A stretch of 64,000 nucleotides of DNA from Siphonodentalium dalli (taxonomy: Eukaryota; Mollusca; Scaphopoda; Gadilida; Siphonodentaliidae), in contig CP136066.1 of assembly GCA_032622095.1 (NCBI GenBank), positions 90,231,319-90,295,318 of the forward strand, written 5' to 3'. Below, piece by piece: positions 1-12,057 of this stretch. Each line of letters starts with the position of its first letter. The first letter of the stretch is position 1. The position numbers were made by a program, and so were the translations under genes. Under the pieces are notes generated by a model. It was not told the DNA's origin. It saw nothing but the letters and a program-made list of their open reading frames with translations, and did not search any database.

Positions 1-929
1 ATTAATCCACTACATCGATACATTAGAATTTCCATTTAGCAGTGTCGAATTTGACCACCCATGTAGACCTAGCATGCTTTCATCACACACTCGCCTGGAA
101 ACCCCAATACATATATGCAGTAGACAAATACCTATCAGCCATAATTTGAAAAATATCTTCATATTTTCCTGTATTAACATTTTTTTTAACTAAAAGACTT
201 CTGAAACATGTCAAACTGTCATTTGAACAAAAGGAGATAATTTTCCAGTGATATTAGTAGGGTTTTATGTGGTTTTAGACCAACAGTAGTGACATTTGGG
301 GGTGGGTAACAAAAAATTGGGAGTAATTTGTTTTATAGGTTTGAGGGTGGTGGGTCCCCCAAAAATACCAGATGCAAAAACAAAACGGCATACGTTCCTG
401 CAAATCTGTCACTACCCCTGTCTATATGCTCAGAAATAAAAACTTGCATAGCAATTTCCGGCGGTTTTCTTTTTTTATTTTTGCAGAGAATGAAGAAAAA
501 CGCTGTATATGTTTATGACATTACAACAGACAAACACGATATGTTCTTTATTGTTCCATCCTGGATAATAATCGGTGCGTTGTTTGTCTAAACTCAGTTG
601 CACACTTTAAATTCTTTTTTAATTTGGCACATAAGACAGCCAGTATGGGAGCCTGCGATTTTGCTGCGAGCCTGTATTCTTAGAATTTCTTGATATTGTT
701 CCTATTTGAGGTTATATTTCGACTTTTAAGAGTTTTTTCTGATTTGGTTACTTGTATGCAGCTCATTTATAAGACAACGCAGAAGTATGTATTCCATATA
801 CTATATATTCTTTTAAACCTTCACTCCAAATAAAGTCAGCGTGTCAGTGGAATCTGTGGCCAAGCGGCCTTTTATTCAATTTAGCTTCATGCTTTGGTGT
901 GATCCACTGCAACTGCAGTATCCCATTGA
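1..929. other. Unassigned AT-rich stretch
   Basis: I see no recognisable gene, RNA or repeat here. A strong pyrimidine tract followed by CAG ends at 486 and is followed by an open frame. It looks like a splice acceptor, but no good donor of matching phase follows, so I do not call an exon. If the iGluR gene further right extends into the window upstream of 4412, its amino-terminal-domain exons would be expected in this and the following region. Confidence 0.4.
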
Positions 930-2170
930 ATCGTCAGACTCGTCTCTTGTCTGGTTTCGCCACTGTGTTAATTGCCTCAACAGCATTATATCTACAACAC
1001 AGCTGGTGCTGCACTTGCTTTATCTTGTCGTCAATCGCAATAGCTACATTCTTGACAATGTCTCTGAGATAGAATATCTGCAATTGTAAGAATACGCCCA
1101 ATATATACATCTCAAGCAGATCAGTCCATCGAGACAGCTGACGTATATTCATAAACCGATGCTCGATAAGTACGAAAGTGTTTGGCAGCTTCTACTTCAC
1201 CGAATTTATTCCTTGTATTACAGTAATTGCGCTCAGGTTTTGATAGAGACCGCAATATGTGACCACATATTTTCCTGGATCGAAATTTTGTGATAGCACT
1301 GCTCTGGGGAGATGGTGGCTAGTTTCTGTATCCATTATGAAAGTCTTTGTAAGTCAGGATACTTTAGAACTTGGTTCTTCATTAATGCATCATTTAACTA
1401 GGATAATGAATCCTGACACTGTTCTACATATATCTTTCACATCCCATAGTTGACACCCATGATTGGATAGCACTGATGTGGTTAAGAACAGGCCCCACAC
1501 CGCTCTCAGACACGATAGGTCACATGGAATGTCATTATCTTGGTGTAAACGAGTTTTGGGAGAGACTTTGAAACCGACCTCCTTCATTCTTTATGATACC
1601 GCGTCAAATTTGAGCAATGTTCTCCAAATGTATTTGAGAACACCAACACGTCGTCACTGTACACCATACATGTGTTACACTGCAATCGCGCCAACAACAG
1701 TTCAGCAACGTTCCGATGGTTGGCCCAGAGTTACAAAGACCAAAAGAAATATATCGGAATTGATATTGTGAGTTTGCAGTCATATTTGAAATGACAAAAG
1801 CAGTCTTTGGCTTAACTCTCTCTGCAAACGGGATTTGACAATATCCTGCGACAAAATCAATGCCTGAATAGTATCCGGAGTCTCTTCATGCTTCAATGCT
1901 ACTCCTGGAATTGGATAGGAGTCTTTCATCGTAACATTGTTCAATAATTTCCGCAAATCAGTGCAACGTCGAATACTTGTTGGTTTACCATCTAAGACTG
2001 GGTTTCCCTTTCTGACTAAACAATGAGACCACCCAACGTGACTTGGATTCTCCTATAACCCCTGCCTTTAACGTCATTTTTTTATCTCTTTATCCTGTTC
2101 TCTGATATCATAAGGGACTTGTCTGTGCGTTTGCTTCATTGACCAAGCCTCCCCAGTTTCAATTGTGTGC
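930..2170 (-). mobile_element. Ty3/gypsy-type LTR retroelement pol fossil
   Basis: Read on the minus strand, the segment keeps recognisable Ty3/gypsy pol text in several frames. At the high-coordinate end (near 1800-2165) are the start and palm of the reverse transcriptase, with resemblance to the usual arginine-rich entry, the lysine/proline-rich fingers and the FGLCN-like block. Around 1390-1590 is the thumb-side text (KVSPKTRLHQ). Near 1090-1150 is RNase-H-end text (RQLSRWTDLLEMY). The copy is clearly broken, with several interruptions, and I found no flanking LTR pair, integrase or gag. It looks old. The family assignment comes from protein text recognised by eye. Confidence 0.65.
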
Positions 2171-2584
2171 TCAACTAAATGGCTTTGTCCTGTCAAAAGA
2201 CTCATGTTTCAGGATAACTTGTTTTCAACTTCTCCATCTTTATCACTCAGTGTCCGCATTGTTCCATCAAAACTTGCATGTGATTTGGTAAAGTCATTGG
2301 CCTCTTTGTTCTTTCATTATCAGCTTGGTCATGAATATCTAGGCGTTCAGTTAGTTGATTAACTGCTGCTATCAAATGTGATCTGGTGAACTACTCATCT
2401 GCTAGATGGATCTTTGCATATAGCTCTTTTTGTGAACTTGTTCCGGATTCATCACCCTCACAGATACTATACTCTGGTTAGCATCAAATTCACTATGAAC
2501 CAACAAGAGACCTATTTCGTGAACGCACTGGCTGGCCATCACAACCATAGCATTTCTCCATCTGCCAAAATATGGCTAATTACT

Positions 2585-2780
2585 TTTATGCATAACGACC
2601 CAGGGTTAAAGTGAAGAAAGATGAAGACATTGTTTGATTGTGGATATGGCTCCCATCAGCTGTGTTTTTGAGATGGGACATTTATATAGAAAATCATAAA
2701 ATATTTATATACATAGCGAATCCTGAAATAGAATATTTACATAACCTAAAAATAATGTTGCGGGCGACCAAAAGACCGCC
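2585..2780 (+). repeat. Direct duplication, copy 1 (196 bp)
   Basis: This block and 3257-3453 are almost identical in the same orientation, from TTTATGCATAACGACC to GGGCGACCAAAAGACCGCC. By eye they differ mainly by one base near position 2717. The copies are about 670 bp apart start to start. The near-identity implies a recent duplication. They are too short, and lack the TG...CA ends, to be called LTRs of the neighbouring gypsy fossil. Confidence 0.85.
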
Positions 2781-3256
2781 CCTGAAGAAAAGGTGGTGCT
2801 CAATGGGGTGGTGGTGGGCCAAGAAACTAAAAATTGAGTGTTGTAAAAGTTTGTGAATTTAAACAAAACGTGTTGAAACTTAGAAAGCAAGGAAAAACCA
2901 CGACGAATTTTTTTTGCGTCCTACACCCAACGAAAGTTCTTGTAAAAGGACTCTATCCTATTAGCTTTTAGATTTCTCAAGCTGTCCCCCCTCGTAATAA
3001 CTCATCAACCAATGAGAATGTTTAATTAGTCATTAGCGTAATGAAGTAACAGCCGCTGTCTTGCGATGCTGGCTGTTCTTAGAATCTATATCGTTGATTG
3101 CACAGTGTCTTTCGAATGTGTGCGCGAACCTGATTTAACGTTACACTGCGCAACTTCCGGTTCTTATAATCGTAACCAAATTAACTATTTGAACTAGGAA
3201 GCAATGATCGTCTGTGACGTTAAGCATAAAAACACACGACTACGTGCGAATGTATA

Positions 3257-3453
3257 TTTATGCATAACGACCCAGGGTTAAAGTGAAGAAAGATGAAGAC
3301 ATTGTTTGATTGTGGATATGGCTCCCATCAGCTGTGTTTTTGAGATGGGACATTTATATAGAAAATCATAAAATATTTATATACATAACGAATCCTGAAA
3401 TAGAATATTTACATAACCTAAAAATAATGTTGCGGGCGACCAAAAGACCGCCA
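3257..3453 (+). repeat. Direct duplication, copy 2
   Basis: Second copy of the block at 2585-2780. The sequences immediately outside the two copies differ, so the edges are sharp. The 476 bp between the copies holds no open frame I recognise. Confidence 0.85.
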
Positions 3454-4411
3454 CATGCAGATGAAGTTGAAAGACTTCATCACTTTGTTACCATGCATCT
3501 GTTTAAAATCCTTCTTTCTCGCATCAATAGTCTACCTATTTGTTTGCTAATAATTTAGTAATAATAATAATAATCACATATTTTATATAACCATAAAACC
3601 ACAGGTATGCTCTAAAACGGTTTATAAAATTAATATTGGCACGACACGTGCGATAAAATATTGCACACAAGTAATCTAAAATAAATACATAACATATAAG
3701 ACCATCTGCATATAAGTGTTAAAGGTACGGTTGGCCTTGGCGGTGGGTATCCTGTGAAAATATTTCCACCCGTCAAAAACCGCCACAAACAGAAAGAACA
3801 ACAAAATGTAGGCAGACTTTGTCCGTATACAAATAAGAAATATCGCATAAACAGTATGTTATTGTCATATTTTTTACCATTGTTATGTAAACAAAAGCAT
3901 AAAAAGTTACTTTTCTGGTGTTTGTTTATATTATGATGGTAAACATAAAGAGCGTTCTTTGTGGGTGAATTCCTGATATGGAACGAATCAAGAGCGTTTA
4001 TGCCATTTGTGTGTGATTAGCCAGCAGCATTGTGTTGTCTTCTGTAACACAATCAGGCTCTTGCTTAGGTAAAATATAGTAAATCTTTATGATAACATGC
4101 TGTTTACGCGATGGTCATGGTATATATGAACGAAACTGTATGCGTTTTAATGTTTTTCTGTTTACGGTGATTGGAACAAATATGAATATTTTCGACAACT
4201 AAGGCCTCACGTGCCTTTAACAGTTTTAAAATTTATATGGCAAAGGAATATAATGTACTGATTTCAGCCATTATACTATACTTAATCATTCCCTGTCCAA
4301 CGTATACATGTAGCGTTTATCGTTTGGACAGCTCTTTCGGAAGTCCAGAGAAGATGCGCCTTTCTTCGATTCAAGGGGTTATCTTGCTGAATCTTTATTC
4401 AACTTATGCAG
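3454..4411. other. Non-coding stretch before the first recognised iGluR exon
   Basis: AT-rich DNA with no gene I can support. Open frames here are short and match no family. It is probably intron, because the exon that begins near 4412 needs an upstream exon ending in phase 2. Confidence 0.4.
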
Positions 4412-4559
4412 TATATGGACTGGGCATGGTCCCCGTCAGCGCTCTAGAGAAATTGGACAATGGCAGAATAGAACAGGACTCAAGCTTACTGGGAGTGAAA
4501 TGTTTCAGAATACCTTGGCGGATTTTGGATACAGGACTCTTGTGATAACGACAGCGGAG
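4412..4559 (+). CDS. Ionotropic glutamate receptor, exon encoding the end of the amino-terminal domain and start of S1
   Basis: Ligand-gated cation channel subunit of the iGluR superfamily, acting at the plasma membrane. In the correct frame this exon ends with GQWQNRTGLKLTGSE and then FGYRTLVITTAE. These match the family pattern of a VG.W....GL block followed by a TLVVTT strand, which leads into the first lobe (S1) of the ligand-binding domain. The donor is GAG|GTATCT, phase 0, and joins the phase-0 exon at 9032 to read TTAE-SAPFV, as in other iGluRs. The 5' edge is uncertain. I chose the acceptor after the pyrimidine-rich TTATGCAG (start 4412, phase 2); an acceptor at 4440 is also possible. 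The longest open frame over this place is a different, meaningless frame, so a simple ORF scan misses it. Upstream amino-terminal-domain exons were not found. Confidence 0.75.
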
Positions 4560-5699
4560 GTATCTTTATATGCTATTAAACGCATCATAACGTTGAATCC
4601 GCAATATTGTTAGGTGCCATAATATCATTATGTCTCCCGTTACGATAGCTTCTATCACTGCATTACCCCCCCCCCCCCCACACACACACACCCTTACACA
4701 CACACACTCACACACGCATGCACACACACCACCACCATCACCGCCACCCCAACGAAGTTGTGGTTTGGTTTGTGTGTGTATACATGTAGTACAATCAGCT
4801 TGTCCGTCCGTGGGCGAAACATTATCCGAGCTATCTGTTCTCCTGAAAATAAGCTCATATTGAACTTATTTCAAAGATACAAATACGCCAGATTCGACAA
4901 TATTTGAATCTGAATTACGGTGAATTATCTGAATCTATATGAACCTAAATCAAATCGACATACCAGATTCATGCTTTTTATAATGTGTTTTCACTGCAAT
5001 GTGACCGCACCATGCATGAAACGGAATAACGAGTATAAGGGCACTATAGGCTTATTTCAGAATCAAATTAGTCCAATATGAGCATATGTGAACATTATTT
5101 CCAATATGAACCTATTTGCATTATGTTAATAATTATGTTGGTATTATTACATTTTGGTAATTTTAGTAAACTTGGCACATATAATTATACCACCATGGCA
5201 CCATGCGCACCTGCGGTTGTGACCTTATTTTTCTCGAAATTGTACTCCTTCATTTCCTGTGAATTGTTTCAAAACTCGGCACATAATTTTTGTGTCGTTA
5301 TGCGGGTGGATCTGACTTTTGTTGAGTTATCTCCCTTTTTACTCAGATATTTATTGTGACATATAAGTTTTATTCCAATTGTATTCATTCATTTATTGGG
5401 CAATTGTTATGAACGTTGACATAAATATTTTATTTTAATATATACCGTCATGTGAGCCTGTGCATTATTTTCAAATACATGTATGTTAATTATATGGATA
5501 ACCGTAAAGTATATGTATCCTAATTGCATTGCGATAGTATCCTTAGTCCCACCATGACAGCCTCTTATCTAGTTTTGTTTCCGTGAGGCATATAGAGTGC
5601 TGCAAAGACTTCAGAATAAAAGAAATTTATTTGCTGTCTACTTTCCACTTGATAAATGCCACCAGATTTGGCGACAACTCGTGCGAGTCACAAGGTGTA
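4560..5699. other. Intron sequence with poly-C and CA microsatellite
   Basis: Part of the intron between the exons at 4412 and 9032. It holds a C run (about 4666-4679) followed by a CA/CAC-rich simple repeat to about 4735. The rest is AT-rich with no recognisable gene. Open frames over the simple repeat are artefacts of its composition. Confidence 0.6.
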
Positions 5700-6900
5700 T
5701 CTTCAATATCAATCATTCTGTCTATATTCATACCACATATATTTGAGACCCTATTAGTTGAGAAGAACATGGGCATCCTGAAAAATATGCTCAAGCTGTC
5801 AAGTGGTATTCCACAATTACCAAAATGGATCTTTCACGCTGATGAAATTATTTCAAAACCAATAGAAATTGCTAAAGCTTTTAATGACTATTTCGCGCAA
5901 ATAGGACAGAAAACTGGCGACGAAGTGCCATCTAATTCATGCAAAGGGTGTACAGATTACCTAACTAATACAAATTCTAAATCATTATATATATTTCCTA
6001 CTAATTCAAATGAGGTGCTCAATGTTTCAAAGAGTATTATCGCTAAAAGAACCACCGACGTTGATAAATATCGTCTAAATTAATGAAAACTGGCATCACT
6101 GAAACCGCAAAAGTTATTCCTCTTTATAAAGTAGTTCACGTGACGAAGAGGAAAAATTACAGATCAATCGGTATTCTCCCCGTTTTCTCGAAGCTTCTAG
6201 AAAAGCTGATGCAAAAACGATTATTTTCATTTATCTCGAAACATGACATCCGACATGACATGAATATGGTTTTCGCAACAAAAACAACACTCAACATTTC
6301 ATCCATTATTACATCTGCTAAACTATGTGGCCGAAAATCGCGATAAAAAAACTAAAGACTCAACATTAGCTATCTTGGATATCTCCAAAGCATTCGATAC
6401 CATTCATCGCAATATATTATTGGACAAAATGGAACATTACGGAATCAGAGGGCTATCAAACGAGTGGTTCAGGAGTAACCTAACGGGAAGGCAACAATAT
6501 GTGGAATTACTAGGATCAAAGTCTGATACAAAGAACATAACGTGTAGGGACCCCAGGAATCAATCCTCGCGCCTACAATTTTTCTGATTTACGTCAACGA
6601 CATGCCGCAGTACACATCCTTGCGATTACTATCGTTCGCGGATCATACTACCCTTTATACATCGGATCATGACATGAGAACATTTGTGAATTGTGCTGTT
6701 GCAACAGACTGTCAATATACCCTTCTCAGTGAGAGCAAATACATATTGATCCACCTTAAAAATAATGACAATAAATGGAGAAAATTCAGATTAAAATTGA
6801 ACGGCAGTGATTTAATCCGAGTTGGTAATCAAATGCAAAAGACATCTGTTAAAGTTCTTGGATTCACGATAAGATCAACCGCACTATCTATCTACTGAAC
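5700..6900 (+). mobile_element. Degenerate non-LTR retrotransposon (LINE), reverse transcriptase region
   Basis: Protein text of a jockey/CR1-like LINE reverse transcriptase is spread over several frames. A linker region at 5760-6080 contains KPIEIAKAFNDYFAQIG. The fingers lie at 6085-6240, with AKVIPLYK and YRSIGILPVFSKLLEKL. The palm carries ILDISKAFDTIHRNILLDKM at 6370-6430, and SFADHTTLYTSDHD at 6630-6675 corresponds to the catalytic FADDT box, with H replacing the second D. The GVPQGS block (near 6545) is disrupted by a frame change. At least three frameshifts separate the pieces, so the copy is dead. No endonuclease domain or 3' tail is visible. It lies in an iGluR intron. Confidence 0.8.
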
Positions 6901-7635
6901 AAAGTCCAACGTTTTCTGCCTAAGTGCCACTGCAGCTGCGATTTTATCTACGTGATCGATCACACGATAGCATTTAAATTGTGAGACCAGTTCGACCATG
7001 GTCATCTGAAAGCTAAATCTTGGCGCGTGACCTTGACAGGGTCACGCCACGATTTTCCTGGTAAAAATCAAACATTGCTGGATCGCTACGATATGGCTGT
7101 GATATTTTCGAGAGCATGCGCATTCGATGCTCCATCTGCGATTTTCCCCACTTACGATTTTAATGGCAGAGTCTGCTGTGGCTCTCAGAACTCGAGAAAA
7201 ATATTTTACTATTCCTTTGTACATAGTCGCTTATTATATGGCATACAGCTATGGGAAATACCAACCAAATTATAGCCGACTTTTTACCAGAAATAGATGT
7301 TATTCATTTTACCACTTCACTATCAAATTAGAAATGCATGACACCCCTTTATTGTTAAAATAATTACTCCGATAGATTGGTGTAAACAATATTTATTCCC
7401 AATACAAAACAAGATTACTATTTTAACAGAATGCTAATGGATGATTATGGGTGATTGGAATGGGATGAGACAACAAGCCTATTGTGGCTTTTTTGTAAGA
7501 CCTCTCCCTGATCGCTCAAATTTCCCGAACGACATAATGCCGTTCGGGCGAGTCAGGTGGGAATTTTTGCTGGTTTGTTAGATAACTCAGTGTTGAGTTT
7601 AATATTGATACCACACTCAACAACAGATAGCAAAA
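6901..7635. other. Unassigned intron sequence after LINE
   Basis: No gene is supported. The first part may be the decayed 3' portion of the LINE ending near 6900, but no family text is readable after that point. Confidence 0.4.
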
Positions 7636-7740
7636 GATAGGATGAGAAGTGGAGTGGGTGAGATAGGATGAGAAGTGGAGTGGGGTGTATTGGATGAGAA
7701 GTGGAGTGGGTTGAGATATGATGAGAAGTGGAGTGTGGGC
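7636..7740 (+). repeat. Minisatellite, GATGAGAAGTGGAGTGGG unit
   Basis: Four tandem copies of a unit of about 26-30 bp built on GATGAGAAGTGGAGTGGG, with small spacer differences. Open frames on both strands here are produced by the repeat. Confidence 0.85.
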
Positions 7741-7884
7741 TCCGATAGATTGTGTTGCCCAAGTACACACGATAAACTCAGTTTCCCAAGTACATAATTA
7801 TGTTGTAGAAATTATAGATCCTCTTTCTCTATGTTACGATGATATATATTACTTCATTAAGGGCCCCTGTACAATTTATCGACA

Positions 7885-8160
7885 TCTTTACCTATTATGT
7901 TCAAACAAAGGGTGTCGTCGAGTGGCCACAGCCCTCAATATGTTTTGTCGGTCCCTTGGCCGATTTCATTCCAACAAATACATGTATCGCCCTATCGTGT
8001 CGCTAAGATGTCTTAATTTCTTTTTCTTTAATCTTTACCGATTTTGTTCAAACAAAGGCTGTCGTCAAGTGGCCTCAATATGTTTTGTCAATTCATTGGC
8101 CGATTACGTTCCAACAAATATCGTCCTGGTGTGCAAGTCTCTAAAATGTTTGAATTCTCG
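7885..8160 (+). repeat. Two-copy tandem duplication (~140 bp unit)
   Basis: The text TTCAAACAAAGG, GTGTCGTC, CAATATGTTTTGTC, TTGGCCGATT, CCAACAAATA occurs in the same order near 7900-8000 and again near 8045-8125. The copies have diverged by substitutions and a small deletion. Confidence 0.75.
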
Positions 8161-8214
8161 AATTGATCTGAAACCCTACTCACAACCAACGGCGATGCGC
8201 GTTTATATATATAT

Positions 8215-8820
8215 ATATTTTTTGTAAATAAAGTTTATTTGTGCATAAGTGTCATCAATAACAGATCACCAGTCCGGTCAACAGGAAAACCTATATAAGA
8301 CCAGACCCAAAAACCAATAGTAAAAATTCAATACACTTGATCGGGTGAAACAGTGAAATAAGAAAAACAAAATGAAACAACATAATAATTCATTGCTCAG
8401 CAGAAAATGAGGACGGCTTCTGGTGGGCATCAGGCAATTAACTACCATAAGGATGTACGTGAGGCTGTGGTGTAGAGGGGTGATACAGTAAACAATATAT
8501 GTACTTGTTCAATCAGGTTTAATTGTATTATATTGAGGATTTTGAATTAAACTGCTTGGTAGATTCGAAGTATACATGTACCGTAGATGGTCAGTATTAA
8601 ATATAAGATTATTTTGTTGCACCACTGTCAGAACTGTTTTCATAAAGTAAGTTTTAATATTTATATCCACCTTCATGTTCGTTATTGAACTATACATAAC
8701 TGCCCTTTGACCTCTGAATAGTGCACAGTGCATGAGATAATGTTCAGTAACGATATAAACGTGCAACGCTATTTTAGTATAAAACAAAGCACGAATAACG
8801 ATTTGCAACGACAATCATCT
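8215..8820 (-). mobile_element. 3' end of a LINE (minus strand)
   Basis: The minus-strand open frame at 8509-8814 contains TEHYLMHCALFRGQRAVMYS. This resembles the histidine/cysteine-rich carboxy-terminal zinc-binding segment of LINE ORF2 proteins (E.EHYL..C.L...R). Below it, at 8220-8240, is an AATAAA-containing A/T-rich end next to a TA run, consistent with a 3' tail. No reverse transcriptase is attached, so this is a short 5'-truncated fragment. Confidence is limited because one of the expected cysteines is not seen. Confidence 0.5.
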
Positions 8821-9031
8821 TCGTCATTGTGCGGCATCTGGCCATTATGTGTATATGTACAATGTCGTTCGATGACTGGTTGAACTGCCGATTCATGATA
8901 ACGTTGAGCTCTCTACCATTAGGCCTGGCCATTGTACTGGTATGAAATGCCAATACCTAGGCTACATATACATCGGACACAAATGTAAACATATGAGGTT
9001 GTCAATTGATTGGGAATTTATTTCATTACAG

Positions 9032-9132
9032 AGTGCCCCGTTCGTGAGAAGCCCGAATAAATACAATAAAACAAGATATACAGGCTTATGTTTTGAAATT
9101 CTAGATGAATTGGCGAGGCGGTTAAAATTCAA
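9032..9132 (+). CDS. iGluR exon, start of ligand-binding S1
   Basis: The exon encodes SAPFVRSPNKYNKTRYTGLC followed by FEILDELARRLKF. This is the S1 start of an iGluR: the .PFV strand, then the glycine/cysteine-containing turn and helix that correspond to GYC.DL...A..L.F. The acceptor is TTTCATTACAG|AGT (phase 0) and the donor is AA|GTAAGT, a consensus donor leaving phase 2. The left-over AA joins T of the exon at 23178 to make AAT (Asn), giving KF-NYTVVEPP without a break. The glutamate found two residues before PY in AMPA receptors falls on Ser here by eye, with a Glu one residue earlier. The following intron is about 14 kb because mobile elements fill it. Confidence 0.92.
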
Positions 9133-9467
9133 GTAAGTAATATTCAACCAATCGTGTTCGCGCCTCTGTATTTAAATTTGCCACATCGGCACAAATAAGA
9201 TAACAAGTTTTCGTTGCATGTAAATTTAACCTAAGTTTGTTTTACATTAAGAGAAAACATCCCGGGCGAATTGTTTCTGGGCAGACTTTCATATTCGAAT
9301 CCACCCTGAATAGATATACATTGTACATGTACGCAAGATTACGCAAGTTATAACCAAACCAATAGATGGATCTGAATGCATCATGCGCCAAATGTTATGA
9401 CATCATAGTTAGAAACTGGCAATGCTAATATTTCCTTTCATACAAGTAGTGGAGTAGATTAGTAAAA

Positions 9468-10500
9468 GAATTGTTCACTTCGTGACTAAAGCATGAAATT
9501 TTGCACATATGTACATATTGACATACCAATTGATATTAGATATGGAGCCACGCTGAAATTTTACTTTAACCCCTCTTTTGAGGGTTTTTCCGAGTTTCAA
9601 GAGCGTTTCGTGATTATATAATTTAATAAATGTCACATTTAATCTTACCATGGAATCTGCGCTTTAAAATTAGGCACATACAACAAGTATGACTTAGCGC
9701 GATATAATGGCACATTTTTAGGGCGAAATTGGAACATCCCGTTCAAGATGACAAGTCAAAATGGCAAGCGCAAGTGGAAAAAGTAACGTTTTTTTCACTA
9801 ATATCTTCTAGATCAGTTTCTTATGTACGGAACGTGTTCGGAAATGTGATTTTATTTTTTATTTTTCGTGTTAATTGGTCACTAGAGCAATGAAATGTGC
9901 CATTCTTGGGATCCTGGCCCCTTCCGATCCCTCAATAATTTGATTTTATAGAACGCAGTATGAAATTTCATAAAAAATCACAATTGGGATTATAGTCATA
10001 TTTCAACAAGAAATGAGCAGAACTGTGCAATGTAAGTGAGGTATACCATTACTTATGAATATTTCAACTCAATGGAATCCATATTGGCGCCCAAAATATG
10101 GAAAATTGTAAATATTGTCCCGTCCGGCAATGCAATCGCTTAAAAGTTGTGGATGATGAAGAAAATTGGCTGTTCTGTCATATATACATTGAATACTATC
10201 ATGTATGATGCATCTTGGATAAGTGTACTATTACATTACCAAAATTATTGGAATTTTCTCACAAAATCGGCAAAAAAAATCACTTTTAAGAATTTGCACA
10301 ATTTGTTCAAGTAAAATGGAACCATCTGTTGTGTTTATTGTTTTGATCCGTCTTAAATGCGTCACACTTTTGTGTTTTTAGAAATATATACTCAAGCTGG
10401 TTTGCAAAATTTTCACAACATTTAGTAGAAAAGTTGATATCTTCAAATATATCCCGGGCATTATTCCCTGCTCTTCTGTAAAGATAGCACATTGTAATTC
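9468..10500 (+). repeat. Left arm of the long fold-back element
   Basis: Pairs with the reverse complement of 19633-20190 (positions to about 10055 of this arm) and of 13870-14345 (the remainder). It holds the word pattern 'aagatgg..gtcaaaatgg' typical of this family. No coding function is seen. Confidence 0.7.
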
Positions 10501-10959
10501 ACTTGGTCATTAGACATGTTACTTTATCAACTGACAACTATATGTTCTATTCTGGTTGTCCCAGTACCTTCTTATGGGATTCTGACCATGATTTTGAACG
10601 GAACTGAGCAGAACTCTGAAACTGAACTGGGATGGGCATAATTATGTGCCTACTCAGGCCCAATAACATGTGAAACCATCAAATGTAAGTGGGTGTCAGA
10701 CCAGGTAACACGTCTATAAGGATAGGCGTCCCAACACCTACATGTAGTACACCAGAATTGCAGAAATAGCCAGCGTAAAGCACTGGCAGGTGGACCAGAA
10801 GGCAATTTAGAACGTCAAGCTAGCAGAAGAGTAAAAACACTGCTTAATAACATCAAATTATGGGCCATTGGCATCAAGCTTGATTGACTAATGTCAGGAA
10901 AACCGTTTCCTCCATTTGTACATATAAAAGGCCACCAAGATGAAGAACTCTCTGACATT

Positions 10960-11340
10960 ACCTGCCAATCGATTGAGATATACTTCAGTTATTATGGAAA
11001 GTGATAGCCACCGAAGGTCCAACTGCACAACACTCATGACCATACAATCATGTTATATATACAGAAACATCACACAAATGACCATGTGGCCACTCGCTTT
11101 ATGAACATCCACCTCACCCATGACCATACAACCACATATGGGTTTTCCCGAAAATCACACATATGACTATACAGCCACGAGTCAACCATTGTATAACCCT
11201 TGTATATATACAAATGCCCCGCACATATGGCCGTTCACACACCCAGGCTTGAATATACGCCTCACACAAGACAATTCAGCCACTCACCAGTGCCTATTAT
11301 GGAATCACTCCACATCGACAGCTCACCATTGACCATGCAT
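10960..11340 (+). repeat. Degenerate minisatellite (TGACCATACA-type), block 1
   Basis: Irregular repeats of about 50-60 bp are built on ATGACCATACARCCACTC and TATATACATATACACCTC. They continue on the far side of the 131-bp arrays at 12850-13610. The arrays therefore look inserted into, or grown within, one larger minisatellite. Confidence 0.65.
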
Positions 11341-12057
11341 ACATCTATTATATATTTTGGAAGATCTGTGTGTCTGTGTGTCTGTGTGTTCGCGATGAAC
11401 TCGAAAACGGCCGAGCCGATTTCGATGAAACTTGGTATGTGGGGGTATTTTCGGCCGGGGGGTGGCATGGTCCTATTAATTTGTCCGTGCGACGTGACCT
11501 TGACCTTGAAATCGGGTCATTTCAATGTCAAACGCCCGAATATCATGGGATTTCGATGAAACTTGGTATGTGGGGCTACCTTCGGCCGGGGAGTGGCAAA
11601 GGCCTATTAATTTGCCCGTGCGATGTGACCTTGACCTTGAAATCGGGTCATTTCAAGGTCAAACGCCCGAATATCACGGGATTTCGATGAAACTTGGTAT
11701 GTGGGAGTACTTTCGTATGGGGAGTCTCATAAGCATATTTATTTACCCGTGCGACGTGACCTTGACCTTGAAATCGGGTCAATTCAAGGTCAGATCGCCA
11801 ATTTTTATGGGATTTCGACGAAATTTGATACGTGGGGTTACTTTTGTCCACTGATTGTTTTGGACGGGTCAAATCGTGACCCCGACCTCACATTGACCTT
11901 CAAAATTATCAATTCAATATCAAATCGGGTAAAACCGGATGGATTTCGACGGGTACTTTTGTGTTTTGGACGGGTCAAATCGTTACCCCACCTGACCGTG
12001 ACCTTCAAAATGGTAAATTCAAGGTCCAAGCCCGGACGAAGTCGGGTCACCTTCTAG
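11341..12057 (+). repeat. 131-bp tandem array, block A
   Basis: The word GATTTCG(A/G)TG or GATTTCGACG recurs at 11418, 11549, 11680, 11811 and 11942, exactly 131 bp apart. Each unit also has TGACCTTGACCTTGAAATCG. The block starts with TATTATATATTTTGGAAGAT plus a TG-rich run and ends with AAGTCGGGTCACCTTCTAGT. Open frames across it come from repetition, not genes. The last two units have diverged from the first three. Confidence 0.9.

Noticed and set aside
487-574. Possible amino-terminal-domain exon of the iGluR after a strong acceptor at 486 (RMKKNAVYVYDI)
   Set aside because: The text slightly resembles the DAVY.YA helix of iGluR amino-terminal domains. However, what follows is hydrophobic and unlike the family, and no good donor of the required phase 2 is present.
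2585-3453. LTR pair of the adjacent gypsy fossil
   Set aside because: The blocks are only 196 bp, lack typical TG...CA ends, both lie on one side of the pol text and enclose only 476 bp.
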